Shown here one piece after another: positions 36,179 through 43,334 of a DNA stretch of 43,334 bases. Location: positions 1-43,334 of the forward strand of contig CALJYH010000091.1 in assembly GCA_937984095.1 (NCBI GenBank), read 5' to 3'. This DNA is from an uncultured Gammaproteobacteria bacterium. Its GTDB lineage: Bacteria; Pseudomonadota; Gammaproteobacteria; GCA-001735895. A model generated the notes under the pieces. It did not search any database. It was not told the DNA's origin and saw nothing but the letters and a program-made list of their open reading frames with translations. Each line of letters opens with the position of its first letter. Within the stretch, counting starts at the first letter, position 1. The translations under genes and the position numbers were made by a program.

Positions 36179-37357
36179 ATGTTATTTGAAGTTTTACCAA
36201 TCTTACCAACCTGGGTTTACGTGGTGATCGCGTTAGTATTAACCCACATAACCATCGTCAGCGTCACAATTTTCCTGCACCGACATCAAGCACACCATGC
36301 TCTGGATCTGAATCCGGTCGTGAGTCATTTTTTCCGTTTCTGGTTGTGGCTCACAACAGGAATAGTGACGCGTGAATGGGTCGCGATACACCGTAAGCAT
36401 CACGCTTGCTGCGAGACAGTAGACGACCCGCACAGCCCCCGTTTCAAGGGGATTATGACTGTGCTGTTTGGCGGATATGGATTGTATCGGCGTGAAGCCG
36501 GTAACCAGGGAACGATTTCAAAATTCGGTCAGGGCACGCCGGACGACTGGCTGGAAAGCCATCTCTATGCCAGGCATCCCAGCCTGGGCATTGCCCTGAT
36601 GGTACTCATCGACGTTGCCCTGTTTGGGTTACCCGGATTGGCAATCTTTGCCGTGCAGATGCTCTGGATTCCGTTCTGGGCCGCCGGCGTCATCAACGGC
36701 CTGGGTCATTACCTGGGTTATCGCAACTTTGAAACCCCGGACGCATCCCAAAATATCGTACCCTGGGGGATCCTGGTCGGTGGCGAGGAGCTGCATAACA
36801 ATCACCACGCCTATATGGCATCGGCGAGGATGTCGAATAAATGGTGGGAAGTCGACATCGGCTGGGCATACATACGCTTACTCGCCATGTGTAGGTTGGC
36901 AAAGGTGAAACGCTTGGCGCCACGCAGGATCAGAGATATCAAAAAACGCCTGGTTGATCGCGAAACGGCGCGCGCAGTTGTCAGCCACCGCTTTCTTGTT
37001 CTCAAGCGTTACAGTCAAATGGTGATACGTCCAGCCTTGCGCGAGGCGAAACGAAATACTGACCGGATGGGGCGCCGACTCATCAGGCGGGCGCGCAGGC
37101 TCATGACGCGTGAGGGAATTCCAGTCGACCAGCGCGCTTCGCAAACCATCGACCTCGCGTTGCTGCAGGACGAGACCCTGGCGACGATATATCGTTTCAA
37201 ACAGCAGTTGAAGGAAGTCTGGGCCGGGAACTCAAAGGACGGATCGGGTCGCGTTGAACGTCTTCGTGCCTGGTGTACGGCCTCGGAACAAAGCGGAATA
37301 CAGGTACTCGAGGATTTCGCGGTTTACCTGCGTGGGTATCAACTGGAGAAGTTGTGA
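36179..37357 (+). CDS. Acyl-CoA/acyl-lipid desaturase
   Basis: This 392-residue membrane enzyme has the three histidine boxes of delta-9-type desaturases: HRHQAHH (H34–H40), HRKHH (H71–H75) and HNNHH (H206–H210). Hydrophobic helices flank them. It introduces a double bond into fatty acyl chains using a di-iron centre and O2, tuning membrane fluidity. The C-terminal 120 residues or so are very basic (many Arg/Lys) and form an extension beyond the catalytic core. The frame is open upstream to a TTG at 36152, but GCGGAGAGG before the ATG at 36179 marks the start. Confidence 0.93.
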   Translation: MLFEVLPILPTWVYVVIALVLTHITIVSVTIFLHRHQAHHALDLNPVVSHFFRFWLWLTTGIVTREWVAIHRKHHACCETVDDPHSPRFKGIMTVLFGGYGLYRREAGNQGTISKFGQGTPDDWLESHLYARHPSLGIALMVLIDVALFGLPGLAIFAVQMLWIPFWAAGVINGLGHYLGYRNFETPDASQNIVPWGILVGGEELHNNHHAYMASARMSNKWWEVDIGWAYIRLLAMCRLAKVKRLAPRRIRDIKKRLVDRETARAVVSHRFLVLKRYSQMVIRPALREAKRNTDRMGRRLIRRARRLMTREGIPVDQRASQTIDLALLQDETLATIYRFKQQLKEVWAGNSKDGSGRVERLRAWCTASEQSGIQVLEDFAVYLRGYQLEKL

Positions 37358-37395
37358 TCAGGATTTACAGATCAGACCGGTCACGGCCTCCGGTC

Positions 37396-38382
37396 TTAAG
37401 GTCGGAGCACAGCAGCGCCGGTTAGACTGCCGCTGCGCAGCGCATGCAGGGCTTCGTTGGCCTGTTCAAGCGGATACTCTTCAATATGCGTCTGCACCGG
37501 TATCTTCGGTGCCAGTGCGAGAAAATCGATCGCGTCCTGCCGCGTCAGGTTGGCGACTGAGCGCAAAACACGTTCACCCCACAGGATATCGTAAGGGAAG
37601 CTGGGAATATCCGACATGTGAATGCCACCGCAGACAACGATGCCTCCCTTGCGCACCGCGCGCAGTGCGGCCGGCACCAGCGAACCGACCGGGGCGAAGA
37701 TAATCGCCGCATCGAGCTCGCAGGGTGGTGAGGTATTTGAATCACCCGCCCAGACAGCGCCCATTTCACGGGCAAAGGTTTGTGCCGCGTCGTCTCCAGG
37801 ACTGGTAAAGGCGTAAATTTCTCGATTCTGGTAGCGGGCGACCTGCGCGACTATATGTGCAGCTGCGCCAAAACCGTAGATACCCAGCCGCCTCGAATCG
37901 TTACCCGCCATGACCAGGGAGCGATAACCGATCAGGCCTGCACAGAGTAGCGGTGCAGCCTCGGCATCACTAAATTCACCCTGTAATGGGAAGCAATAGC
38001 GCGTGTCGGCGACGGTCATGTCGGCATAGCCACCATCGATCTGGTAACCGGTGAAACCGGGCTCGTCGCACAGGTTTTCGGCCCCGGACTTGCAGTAACT
38101 GCAGCAACCGCAGGTGTGGCCCAACCACGGAATTCCGATGCGTTCGCCAATCTTGAAGTCATCGACACCTGCGCCGAGCGCAGTTACCGTGCCGACAATT
38201 TCGTGTCCAGGTATAATCGGCAGCTTGGGTTCAGTTAAATCACCATCGACCACGTGCAGATCGGTACGGCATACGCCGCAGGCTGATATAGCCACCTGCA
38301 CCTGACCCTGCCCAGGCTGGGGATCGGGCAGCTGTGCAGGTTTTAATGGTGTACCCGGCTGTTCGAGAATCATCGCCTTCAT
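37396..38382 (-). CDS. Zinc-dependent alcohol dehydrogenase
   Basis: The 328-residue MDR-family protein has the catalytic zinc block ACGVCRTDLHVVDGD with PGHEIVG, the structural zinc cysteines CGCCSYCKSGAENLC, and the nucleotide-binding LGIYGFGAAAHIVAQVA. These are hallmarks of AdhA/AdhP-type enzymes that oxidise or reduce short alcohols and aldehydes with NAD(P). It overlaps the DUF502 gene upstream by 4 bases, so the pair is translationally coupled. It is convergent with the desaturase. Confidence 0.93.
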   Translation of the reverse strand: MKAMILEQPGTPLKPAQLPDPQPGQGQVQVAISACGVCRTDLHVVDGDLTEPKLPIIPGHEIVGTVTALGAGVDDFKIGERIGIPWLGHTCGCCSYCKSGAENLCDEPGFTGYQIDGGYADMTVADTRYCFPLQGEFSDAEAAPLLCAGLIGYRSLVMAGNDSRRLGIYGFGAAAHIVAQVARYQNREIYAFTSPGDDAAQTFAREMGAVWAGDSNTSPPCELDAAIIFAPVGSLVPAALRAVRKGGIVVCGGIHMSDIPSFPYDILWGERVLRSVANLTRQDAIDFLALAPKIPVQTHIEEYPLEQANEALHALRSGSLTGAAVLRP

Positions 38383-38990
38383 GCGTTCTTTATCCTGGAT
38401 TTAGTGTCGTCACTCTTGCCGGTGATCCCCGCAGTCAACGCAAACCGCATGGCCTCTTCCATGTTCATCTGGCAGGGTCTGACGTTTGCCCTGGGTATCA
38501 GCAACGTGAACCCGCCGATCATGTAACTCATCGGAATGTAAACCAGCACACTGTCTTGATTACGAAATGATTCGGGCAGTCGTTGCGGATCTTCCTGGGT
38601 AATAAATCCGATTATTTCCATGTTGTTGAAATTGACAATAACGACCCGGCCAAAGTTTTCCTGTTTCGGGGAAAAGAAATCGAACAGGTCACGGATCGCG
38701 CGATAAACGGTTTTGATAATCGGCACGTGGTAAAGAATCTCTTCGCTAAAGGCAAACAATTGTCGGATCAGCACGGCTTTCATCAGCAGGCCGACCAGAA
38801 ACACGAGTACCAGGCCAGCGATGGTGCCGAGACCCGGGAAATAAAAAACCTCGGGTAATGCCCAGCGCAACGCGGCTCCCATGACTTGTTCCGATGAAAC
38901 TACCAACCAGTAGAGCAGGTAGATCGTAAGCACGATCGGAAGCACGGTAATAATGCCGGTAATTAAGGTTTTGCCGATTGATTTGAACAT
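38379..38990 (-). CDS. DUF502 family membrane protein
   Basis: The 203-residue protein has two N-terminal membrane helices (about 9–32, TLITGIITVLPIVLTIYLLYWLV, and about 50–72, GLGTIAGLVLVFLVGLLMKAVLI). The DUF502 core follows: IPIIKTVYRAIRDLFDFF-like VPIIKTVYRAIRDLFDFF, VVIVNFNNMEIIGFIT, SVLVYIPMSYMIGGFTLLIPRANVRPCQMNMEEAMRFALTAG. The function of the family is unknown; LIKE-COV and CTP-binding suggestions exist only for distant members. It is the first gene of a two-gene unit with the alcohol dehydrogenase. Confidence 0.9.
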   Translation of the reverse strand: MFKSIGKTLITGIITVLPIVLTIYLLYWLVVSSEQVMGAALRWALPEVFYFPGLGTIAGLVLVFLVGLLMKAVLIRQLFAFSEEILYHVPIIKTVYRAIRDLFDFFSPKQENFGRVVIVNFNNMEIIGFITQEDPQRLPESFRNQDSVLVYIPMSYMIGGFTLLIPRANVRPCQMNMEEAMRFALTAGITGKSDDTKSRIKNA

Positions 38991-39041
38991 GAGCCGATTT
39001 CCACACTACTGATAGTCGTGATTCTACCAGTTTTTTAAAGA

Positions 39042-39077
39042 TCCCCGCTTACACGGTGGTCCGACGTATCGGCATGG
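39042..39077 (+). repeat. Dispersed intergenic repeat, copy 2
   Basis: Begins TCCCCGCTTACACGG and contains the invariant core GGTCCGACGTATCGG. It matches 30 of 36 positions of the copy at 41793–41828 and lies between purC and the DUF502 gene in the same orientation as that copy. Confidence 0.75.
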
Positions 39078-39089
39078 CGCCAGGGTCAT

Positions 39090-39974
39090 CTAGCCCAGCA
39101 GAATATCGCGCACCTGCTGATATTTCTGCTGGGTTTTCGCGATCAACTCGGCTGGAATTGTCGGCGCGGGTGGCATCTTGTCCCAGTCCAGGGTTTCGAG
39201 ATAATCACGCAGAAATTGCTTGTCGAAACTCGGTGGGCTGATGCCGACGCGATACTCATCGGCAGGCCAGTAGCGTGATGAATCCGGGGTCAGTATTTCA
39301 TCGATTAACACCAGCTCATCGTCGGCATCGACTCCAAATTCAAACTTGGTGTCGGCGATTATAATGCCGCGTTCTAGCGCATAGTCCGCGGCCAGCTGGT
39401 AGAGCTGGATACTTTTTTCTCTGATCTGGTTGGCCTTGTCGGCACCAATCCTGGCGATCACATCGTCGAAACTCACGTTGATGTCATGATCTCCAACCTC
39501 GGCCTTGGTCGAGGGCGTGAAAATGGGTTCGGGCAGTTTTGCTGCCTGTTGCAGGTCCGGGGGCAGCTTGATACCGCAGATTTCTCCGCTTGCCTGGTAA
39601 TCTCTCCAGCCGGATCCGATGACATAGCCACGCACGATTGCTTCGACCGGCATGGTTTCGAGGCGTTTCACCAGTATCGAGCGGTCCTTTAATCGCAGGT
39701 AGTCCTCCTCGCTGACATAATCGCGTAAATCGAGATCACTTAAATGATTCCTGACCAGGCCCGCAGTTTTCGCAAACCAGAAATTCGATACCTCGGTCAG
39801 CAATTCACCCTTGTGGGGTATCGGTTCAGCAAACACGACATCGAACGCGGAAAGGCGATCGGTCGTCACGATTAGCATATGGGCATCATCGATGGCGTAT
39901 ATATCACGCACCTTGCCGCGCGCGAGCAGCTCCAGATTGTCGATGTTGGTCTCAAAAATTGCGTTGTTGGTCAT
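39090..39974 (-). CDS. purC: SAICAR synthase (PurC)
   Basis: The 294-residue enzyme has LLARGKVRDIYAIDDAHMLIVTTDRLSAFDVVFAEPIPHKGELL, EAIVRGYVIGSGWRDYQASGEICGIKLP and IIADTKFEFGVDADDELVLIDEILTPDSSRYWP. These are the SAICAR synthase blocks, and the length places it with the longer (about 295–300) yeast-like form. It joins CAIR and aspartate with ATP in purine synthesis. It is divergent from purE–purK, so three consecutive pathway steps are grouped here. Confidence 0.97.
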   Translation of the reverse strand: MTNNAIFETNIDNLELLARGKVRDIYAIDDAHMLIVTTDRLSAFDVVFAEPIPHKGELLTEVSNFWFAKTAGLVRNHLSDLDLRDYVSEEDYLRLKDRSILVKRLETMPVEAIVRGYVIGSGWRDYQASGEICGIKLPPDLQQAAKLPEPIFTPSTKAEVGDHDINVSFDDVIARIGADKANQIREKSIQLYQLAADYALERGIIIADTKFEFGVDADDELVLIDEILTPDSSRYWPADEYRVGISPPSFDKQFLRDYLETLDWDKMPPAPTIPAELIAKTQQKYQQVRDILLG

Positions 39975-40065
39975 TTCTGCTCCCAGGATTTACCCGCCGC
40001 GCATCATATCACGGGCTCCCGCAGGAATAGTCAAATCAGGGTTAAGTTTTTGAGCGGTTTCGCGT

Positions 40066-40071
40066 TATAAT
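40066..40071 (+). promoter_or_regulatory. Candidate -10 box of purE–purK
   Basis: A perfect TATAAT lies 34 bases upstream of the purE ATG, with a weak TTAAGT -35 at an 18-base spacing. I see no PurR-like palindrome in this 130-base divergent gap. Confidence 0.5.
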
Positions 40072-40104
40072 CGCTCGCTTTTTTGGGATAACCCGGAGCA
40101 AGCC

Positions 40105-40599
40105 ATGTCGAATCCTATTGTGGCCATCGTTATGGGCAGCACCAGCGATTGGCCAGTCATGCAGCACGCAACCGAATACCTCGAAAAATTCGGCATCGAG
40201 TACCAGGCGCAGGTCGTATCGGCACACCGAACCCCGGATCTGCTCGCCGAATTTGCGAAGGCCGCCAGTGCCAACGGTATTAGCTGCATTATTGCCGGTG
40301 CCGGTGGTGCCGCACACTTACCGGGCATGCTTGCCGCAAACACCACGGTTCCGGTGCTCGGTGTACCGGTGCCGAGCGAACATTTAAAGGGCCAGGATTC
40401 GCTTTACTCAATTGTGCAAATGCCCAAGGGTGTACCGGTGGCCACCTTCGCGATTGGCAAGGCGGGCGCGATTAACGCTGCTTTGTTTGCGGTTTCCATG
40501 CTGGCGGTTAACGATTCGACCCTCGCGCAGAAGCTGGAAGATTTTCGCACCCAGCAGCGCGATTCGGTGCTCGCTATGTCGTTGCCGCCAGCTGAATAA
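40105..40599 (+). CDS. purE: N5-CAIR mutase (PurE)
   Basis: The 164-residue protein has [16 protein letters not shown], the catalytic [12 protein letters not shown] (histidine of SAHR), [25 protein letters not shown] and [17 protein letters not shown]. This is class I PurE, which rearranges N5-CAIR to CAIR. CCCGGAGC before the ATG is a good ribosome-binding site. purK starts one base after its stop. Confidence 0.97.
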   Translation: MSNPIVAIVMGSTSDWPVMQHATEYLEKFGIEYQAQVVSAHRTPDLLAEFAKAASANGISCIIAGAGGAAHLPGMLAANTTVPVLGVPVPSEHLKGQDSLYSIVQMPKGVPVATFAIGKAGAINAALFAVSMLAVNDSTLAQKLEDFRTQQRDSVLAMSLPPAE

Positions 40600-40600
40600 A

Positions 40601-41728
40601 ATGGCAATCGTTCCGCGCAGTACGCTCGGCATGCTCGGTGGTGGGCAACTGGGGCGTATGTTTGTCATCGCGGCTCGAACCATGGGTTATGACGTGATCG
40701 TGCTCGATCCCGATCCGAATAGTCCTGCCGGAGGAGTCGCCAGCGAACACCTGGCCAGGGTCTATGACGACACCAATGCGCTCGATTACCTGGCGCAGCA
40801 CTGTGCGGTCGTGACCACCGAGTTCGAAAACATCCCTGCATTGACGCTGGCTTACCTGGCAAAAAAAGTAGCGGTGCATCCTTCCGCCAACGTCTTGCAT
40901 ATTGCACAACATCGCAAACTGGAGAAGCAGTTCTTTCGTGACCAGGGTCTGGATACGGCCGATTTTATCGCGCTCGAGAGCGAGGCCGACCTGGAGGCCG
41001 CGCGCGATTTTACCTTCCCGGCAATCCTCAAAACCTCGATGCTCGGTTACGACGGTAAGGGGCAGGTCGTTTGTGAACGCTTTAGTGAATTGACTGCCGC
41101 CTTTGAACAGGTTGGTAAAAAACACTGTCTACTCGAGCAGCGTATAGATCTCGCTTGCGAGGTCTCGGTCGTGCTGGGACGTTCAACGTCGGGTGACGTG
41201 ACCTGCTTTCCGATCGCTGAAAACAGTCACGCCAACGGGATTCTAGATGTGACATTGGTGCCGGCATCGATTTCAACCGCTCTCGCGGAGCAGGCCATTG
41301 ATGCGGCGACCCGAATCGCTAACGGGCTGGATTATTGCGGGGTGTTGGCAGTCGAGTTTTTTATCTCGACCGATAATCGTGTCCTGGTCAATGAAATGGC
41401 GCCACGTCCGCACAATTCGGGGCACTACACACTCGATGCCTGCGTCACCTCGCAGTTCGAACAGCAGGTACGCATGGTTTGTGGGCTGCCTGCAGGATCC
41501 AGTGATCTGCATACACCGGTAGCGATGTGGAACCTGCTAGGCGATATTTGGCCCGAGGACGCCGAGCCAGAATGGGCGGCGGTTTTAGAATTCGAACTGG
41601 CGAAGCTTCATCTTTACGGCAAAACCGAGGCCCGGCCGGGACGCAAGATGGGGCATATCAATTGCCTCGGTGAAACCCTGGATGACGCCAAGGCACTGCT
41701 CGATAAGGTCCGGAATTTACTCACCTGA
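40601..41728 (+). CDS. purK: N5-CAIR synthetase (PurK)
   Basis: The 375-residue ATP-grasp enzyme starts with LGMLGGGQLGRMFVIAARTMGYDVIVLDPDPNSPA and contains TTEFENIPALTL, ILKTSMLGYDGKGQ, VEFFISTDNRVLVNEMAPRPHNSGHYTLDAC and EQQVRMVCGLP. It carboxylates AIR with bicarbonate and ATP to N5-CAIR. The frame runs upstream through purE, but the ATG at 40601 is the family start and follows purE directly. Confidence 0.97.
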   Translation: MAIVPRSTLGMLGGGQLGRMFVIAARTMGYDVIVLDPDPNSPAGGVASEHLARVYDDTNALDYLAQHCAVVTTEFENIPALTLAYLAKKVAVHPSANVLHIAQHRKLEKQFFRDQGLDTADFIALESEADLEAARDFTFPAILKTSMLGYDGKGQVVCERFSELTAAFEQVGKKHCLLEQRIDLACEVSVVLGRSTSGDVTCFPIAENSHANGILDVTLVPASISTALAEQAIDAATRIANGLDYCGVLAVEFFISTDNRVLVNEMAPRPHNSGHYTLDACVTSQFEQQVRMVCGLPAGSSDLHTPVAMWNLLGDIWPEDAEPEWAAVLEFELAKLHLYGKTEARPGRKMGHINCLGETLDDAKALLDKVRNLLT

Positions 41729-41730
41729 CA

Positions 41731-41769
41731 GTCATTCCCGACCGCATGCGGCCCACTTAGCGGGAATCC
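41731..41769. repeat. Imperfect palindromic element after purK
   Basis: GTCATTCCCG at the left pairs with CGGGAATCC-type bases at the right (arms ATTCCCG / CGGGAAT), resembling the GTCATTCCCGC repeats common in proteobacterial intergenic DNA. It stands directly before the copy-3 element. Confidence 0.5.
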
Positions 41770-41792
41770 TATAACAATGCAGCCTTAGGAGA

Positions 41793-41828
41793 TCCCCGCT
41801 TTCGCGACGGTCCGACGTATCGGGATGA
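41793..41828 (+). repeat. Dispersed intergenic repeat, copy 3
   Basis: A 36-base element starting TCCCCGCTTTCGCGACGG with the core GGTCCGACGTATCGG. ATCCCCGC at 41792–41799 and GCGGGGAT at 41840–41847 form an outer inverted repeat around it, so the whole unit is a possible stem-loop. It fills the convergent gap between purK and the methyltransferase gene. Confidence 0.8.
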
Positions 41829-41852
41829 GAAACGTCTTTGCGGGGATGACGG

Positions 41853-42434
41853 TTACTGTTTGATACCGCGTGCCACGGTGTAGGTTTTACCCTGCTTGAT
41901 TTTCTCGTAATGGCCGAACACCTCACTGAATCCGCGTTTGAAAAACTGGCGCAGACCGGTGATCGTGACGATGTAAAACGACCCACCGGTCTTCAGGTGC
42001 TTGAGTGCATCAAACAGGTAGATGTAGAGCATCTCCTTGCCGACCTTGGCCGGGATGTTTGACACGATAACGTCGAATTGTTGTGATGGCACCTGGTTGA
42101 AACCGTTGCTCAAGATGCAACTCGCGTTGTCGATGCGGTTGTGCAGACGATTTTTTTCTGCGTATTCAACCGCGACGAAATCCTTATCGACTAACAGCGT
42201 ATGCCCCCCAGGCGCCATTTTTGCCATGCACAATCCCAGCACCCCGTAGCCGCATCCCAGGTCGAGGCAATCGTCGCCGGAGGACAGCTCGAGAAAGTCA
42301 AGCAACATGCGCGAACCGTCGTCAACCTGGCGCGGTGAAAAGAGCCCCCAGGTCGTGTAAAACTCAAGCCCCCGGTGCTCGATTAAAAGGTCCTGACGAA
42401 TTTTTCGATTGTATTGGTTCAAGTCATTAAGCAC
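41853..42434 (-). CDS. RsmC-like class I methyltransferase
   Basis: The 193-residue protein is a single MTS (methyltransferase small) domain: LEFYTTWGLFSPRQVDDGSRMLLDFL, CLDLGCGYGVLGLCMAK (SAM loop), LLVDKDFVAVEYAEKN and FDVIVSNIPAKVGKEM. The usual catalytic NPP(F/Y) motif reads NIPA here. It resembles the C-terminal half of RsmC/RlmG guanine-N2 methyltransferases without their N-terminal domain. An RNA substrate is likely; which base cannot be told. It is convergent with purK and divergent from the cytochrome gene. Confidence 0.85.
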   Translation of the reverse strand: MLNDLNQYNRKIRQDLLIEHRGLEFYTTWGLFSPRQVDDGSRMLLDFLELSSGDDCLDLGCGYGVLGLCMAKMAPGGHTLLVDKDFVAVEYAEKNRLHNRIDNASCILSNGFNQVPSQQFDVIVSNIPAKVGKEMLYIYLFDALKHLKTGGSFYIVTITGLRQFFKRGFSEVFGHYEKIKQGKTYTVARGIKQ

Positions 42435-42552
42435 TGATTCAGCCCTGGTTGCTATGCTTTACATCGACATTTGGCTTTGTAACAATGACGCCGTTTTGGT
42501 GGCGCCATTATCCATTGGCGATTTAAAGATTACTACCTGGGAGCCCGGTTTA

Positions 42553-42858
42553 ATGAAATTTGTTTTAGCTTTCTGCTTTTCGCTGGCAATGATTTGTGCG
42601 CCTGCGGTGCAGGCAGATGCGGCCGCTGGCCAGTCGGCTTATGCCGCCAAGGGCTGTATTGGCTGCCATGGTGCCGGCGGAGTTAGTGCGGTTGCCACTA
42701 ATCCTACGCTTAAAGGCAGAAGCGCTGATTTTGTTAGCAAGAACCTGACCGATTTTCGTAGCGGTGCGCGTCAGAATCCGATCATGAACGCGATGGCGGC
42801 GGGCCTGAGCGACGCGGACATCAGAAATATTGCGGATTATATAGACAGCCTGAAGTAA
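42553..42858 (+). CDS. Small periplasmic cytochrome c
   Basis: The 101-residue protein has a signal peptide (MKFVLAFCFSLAMICAPAVQA) and one class I cytochrome c domain with the heme motif C35-I-G-C38-H39. A methionine in NPIMNAMAAGLSD is the likely distal ligand. The ending DADIRNIADYIDSLK is the typical C-terminal helix. It is a cytochrome c4/c553-like electron carrier in the periplasm. The frame is open upstream to 42409, but GGGAG before the ATG at 42553 and the signal peptide mark the start. An intrinsic terminator follows. Confidence 0.93.
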   Translation: MKFVLAFCFSLAMICAPAVQADAAAGQSAYAAKGCIGCHGAGGVSAVATNPTLKGRSADFVSKNLTDFRSGARQNPIMNAMAAGLSDADIRNIADYIDSLK

Positions 42859-42883
42859 ACGGGTTTCTAGGCACTCTAGTCAG

Positions 42884-42907
42884 AGCCGGCGTATGCCGGC
42901 TTTTTTT
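42884..42907 (+). terminator. Intrinsic terminator after the cytochrome gene
   Basis: AGCCGGC, loop GTAT, GCCGGCT and seven T residues. It lies 25 bases after the cytochrome stop and next to the end of the convergent EamA gene. The T tract supports plus-strand termination only. Confidence 0.92.
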
Positions 42908-43334
42908 ATACTGGTTTACGCTGCGGCACCATTTCAGTCGTAAGATTGCGGGTCGCACGCGCCGGTGTCATCAATATCGCCAGCGTGATCAACAGGCAGG
43001 CCACCCATTGCGCGACACCGATCACCTCTCCCAGGGTATACCAACCAATAAAGAACATCGTGGGTAATTCCACACTACCGGCCACGGCAGAACGCACGGC
43101 GCCGATCATTGGCGCGAAGGTCGTATAAAGCAGCTGCGGTAGCAGTGCGGTGCATAGCGCGAGCCCCGCGATCAATTGCCAGTCACTGGCATTCTGCGGC
43201 AGCACCGTGTTGGGCGCCGACAGGATCAACAGGGGCAACAGGCTGATCGAAGCGCCAACGGAAAAGGTTGCCACGCGGACAATCGGTCTAAGCGGTGTGA
43301 GTTTATGTATCAGTACGTTAATCGCGAAACCAAA
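42906..43334 (-). CDS. EamA/DMT-family permease, C-terminal part (runs off the window)
   Basis: The frame is open from the window edge to the TAA at 42906–42908, giving 142 residues of the C-terminal half. It contains hydrophobic helices such as ISLLPLLILSAPN, LIAGLALCTALLPQLLYTTFAPMIGAVRSAVAGSVELPTMFFIGWYTLGEVIG and WVACLLITLAILMTP. The last block, with the Glu-Leu-Pro and the GE near the final helices, is typical of the second EamA domain. The substrate is unknown. The N-terminal half lies outside the window. Confidence 0.85.
   Translation of the reverse strand, partial: FGFAINVLIHKLTPLRPIVRVATFSVGASISLLPLLILSAPNTVLPQNASDWQLIAGLALCTALLPQLLYTTFAPMIGAVRSAVAGSVELPTMFFIGWYTLGEVIGVAQWVACLLITLAILMTPARATRNLTTEMVPQRKPV

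Noticed and set aside
37374-37396. Hairpin AGACCGG/CCGGTCT between the desaturase and the alcohol dehydrogenase
   Set aside because: A seven-pair stem is present in the convergent gap, but there is no T tract on either strand, so I do not call it a terminator.
40412-40600. Long upstream extension of purK through purE
   Set aside because: It reads purE out of frame; the PurK family start is at 40601.

Overview
The window looks like a chromosomal segment of a free-living gammaproteobacterium. The evidence is gene order: pyrR–ruvX–yqgE–tonB–gshB on the minus strand, divergent from pilG–pilH–pilI–pilJ–chpA–chpC on the plus strand, is the arrangement known from Pseudomonas aeruginosa and relatives. 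Codon use is uniform and moderately GC-rich except in the stretch around 29.0–31.2 kb, which looks AT-richer. No exact genus can be named from the sequence alone.

Layout. 1–4025 (minus): 5' end of pyrR, ruvX, yqgE, a tonB3-like gene, an apbE lipoprotein and gshB. 4339–14532 (plus): a Pil-Chp chemosensory operon that controls type IV pili, with two response regulators, a CheW-like adaptor, the receptor PilJ, a 2040-residue ChpA/PilL hybrid kinase and a ChpC-like CheW protein. Genes for the methyltransferase PilK and the methylesterase ChpB are absent. 14656–18158 (minus): metK, then a SAH riboswitch, ahcY and rsmE, a methyl-cycle block. 18438–24101 (plus): tkt–gap–pgk–pyk, central carbon metabolism. 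24098–26204 (minus): bioD, an unknown two-helix membrane protein and rarD. 26306–28978 (plus): rapA.

The accessory stretch 28979–31244 is the most unusual part. It holds a 69-residue secreted mini-protein that is little more than a signal peptide plus a PEP-CTERM-type WLFG sorting tail, a Sel1-repeat/HIRAN gene pair, and what looks like a decayed second copy of the mini-protein gene. Related 22-bp motifs or perfect palindromes lie upstream of these small frames. Two strong intrinsic terminators with almost the same stem close the first two units.

31245–38990 is a mixed block: a SAM methyltransferase, a YcaQ-type DNA glycosylase, an MFS transporter, a small membrane protein, a NYN/LOTUS protein, a fatty-acid desaturase, a zinc alcohol dehydrogenase and a DUF502 protein. 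39090–41728 carries purC divergent from purE–purK. The end holds an RsmC-like methyltransferase, a small cytochrome c and the 3' part of an EamA permease.

A dispersed intergenic repeat with the invariant core GGTCCGACGTATCGG occurs three times: after chpC, beside purC and after purK.
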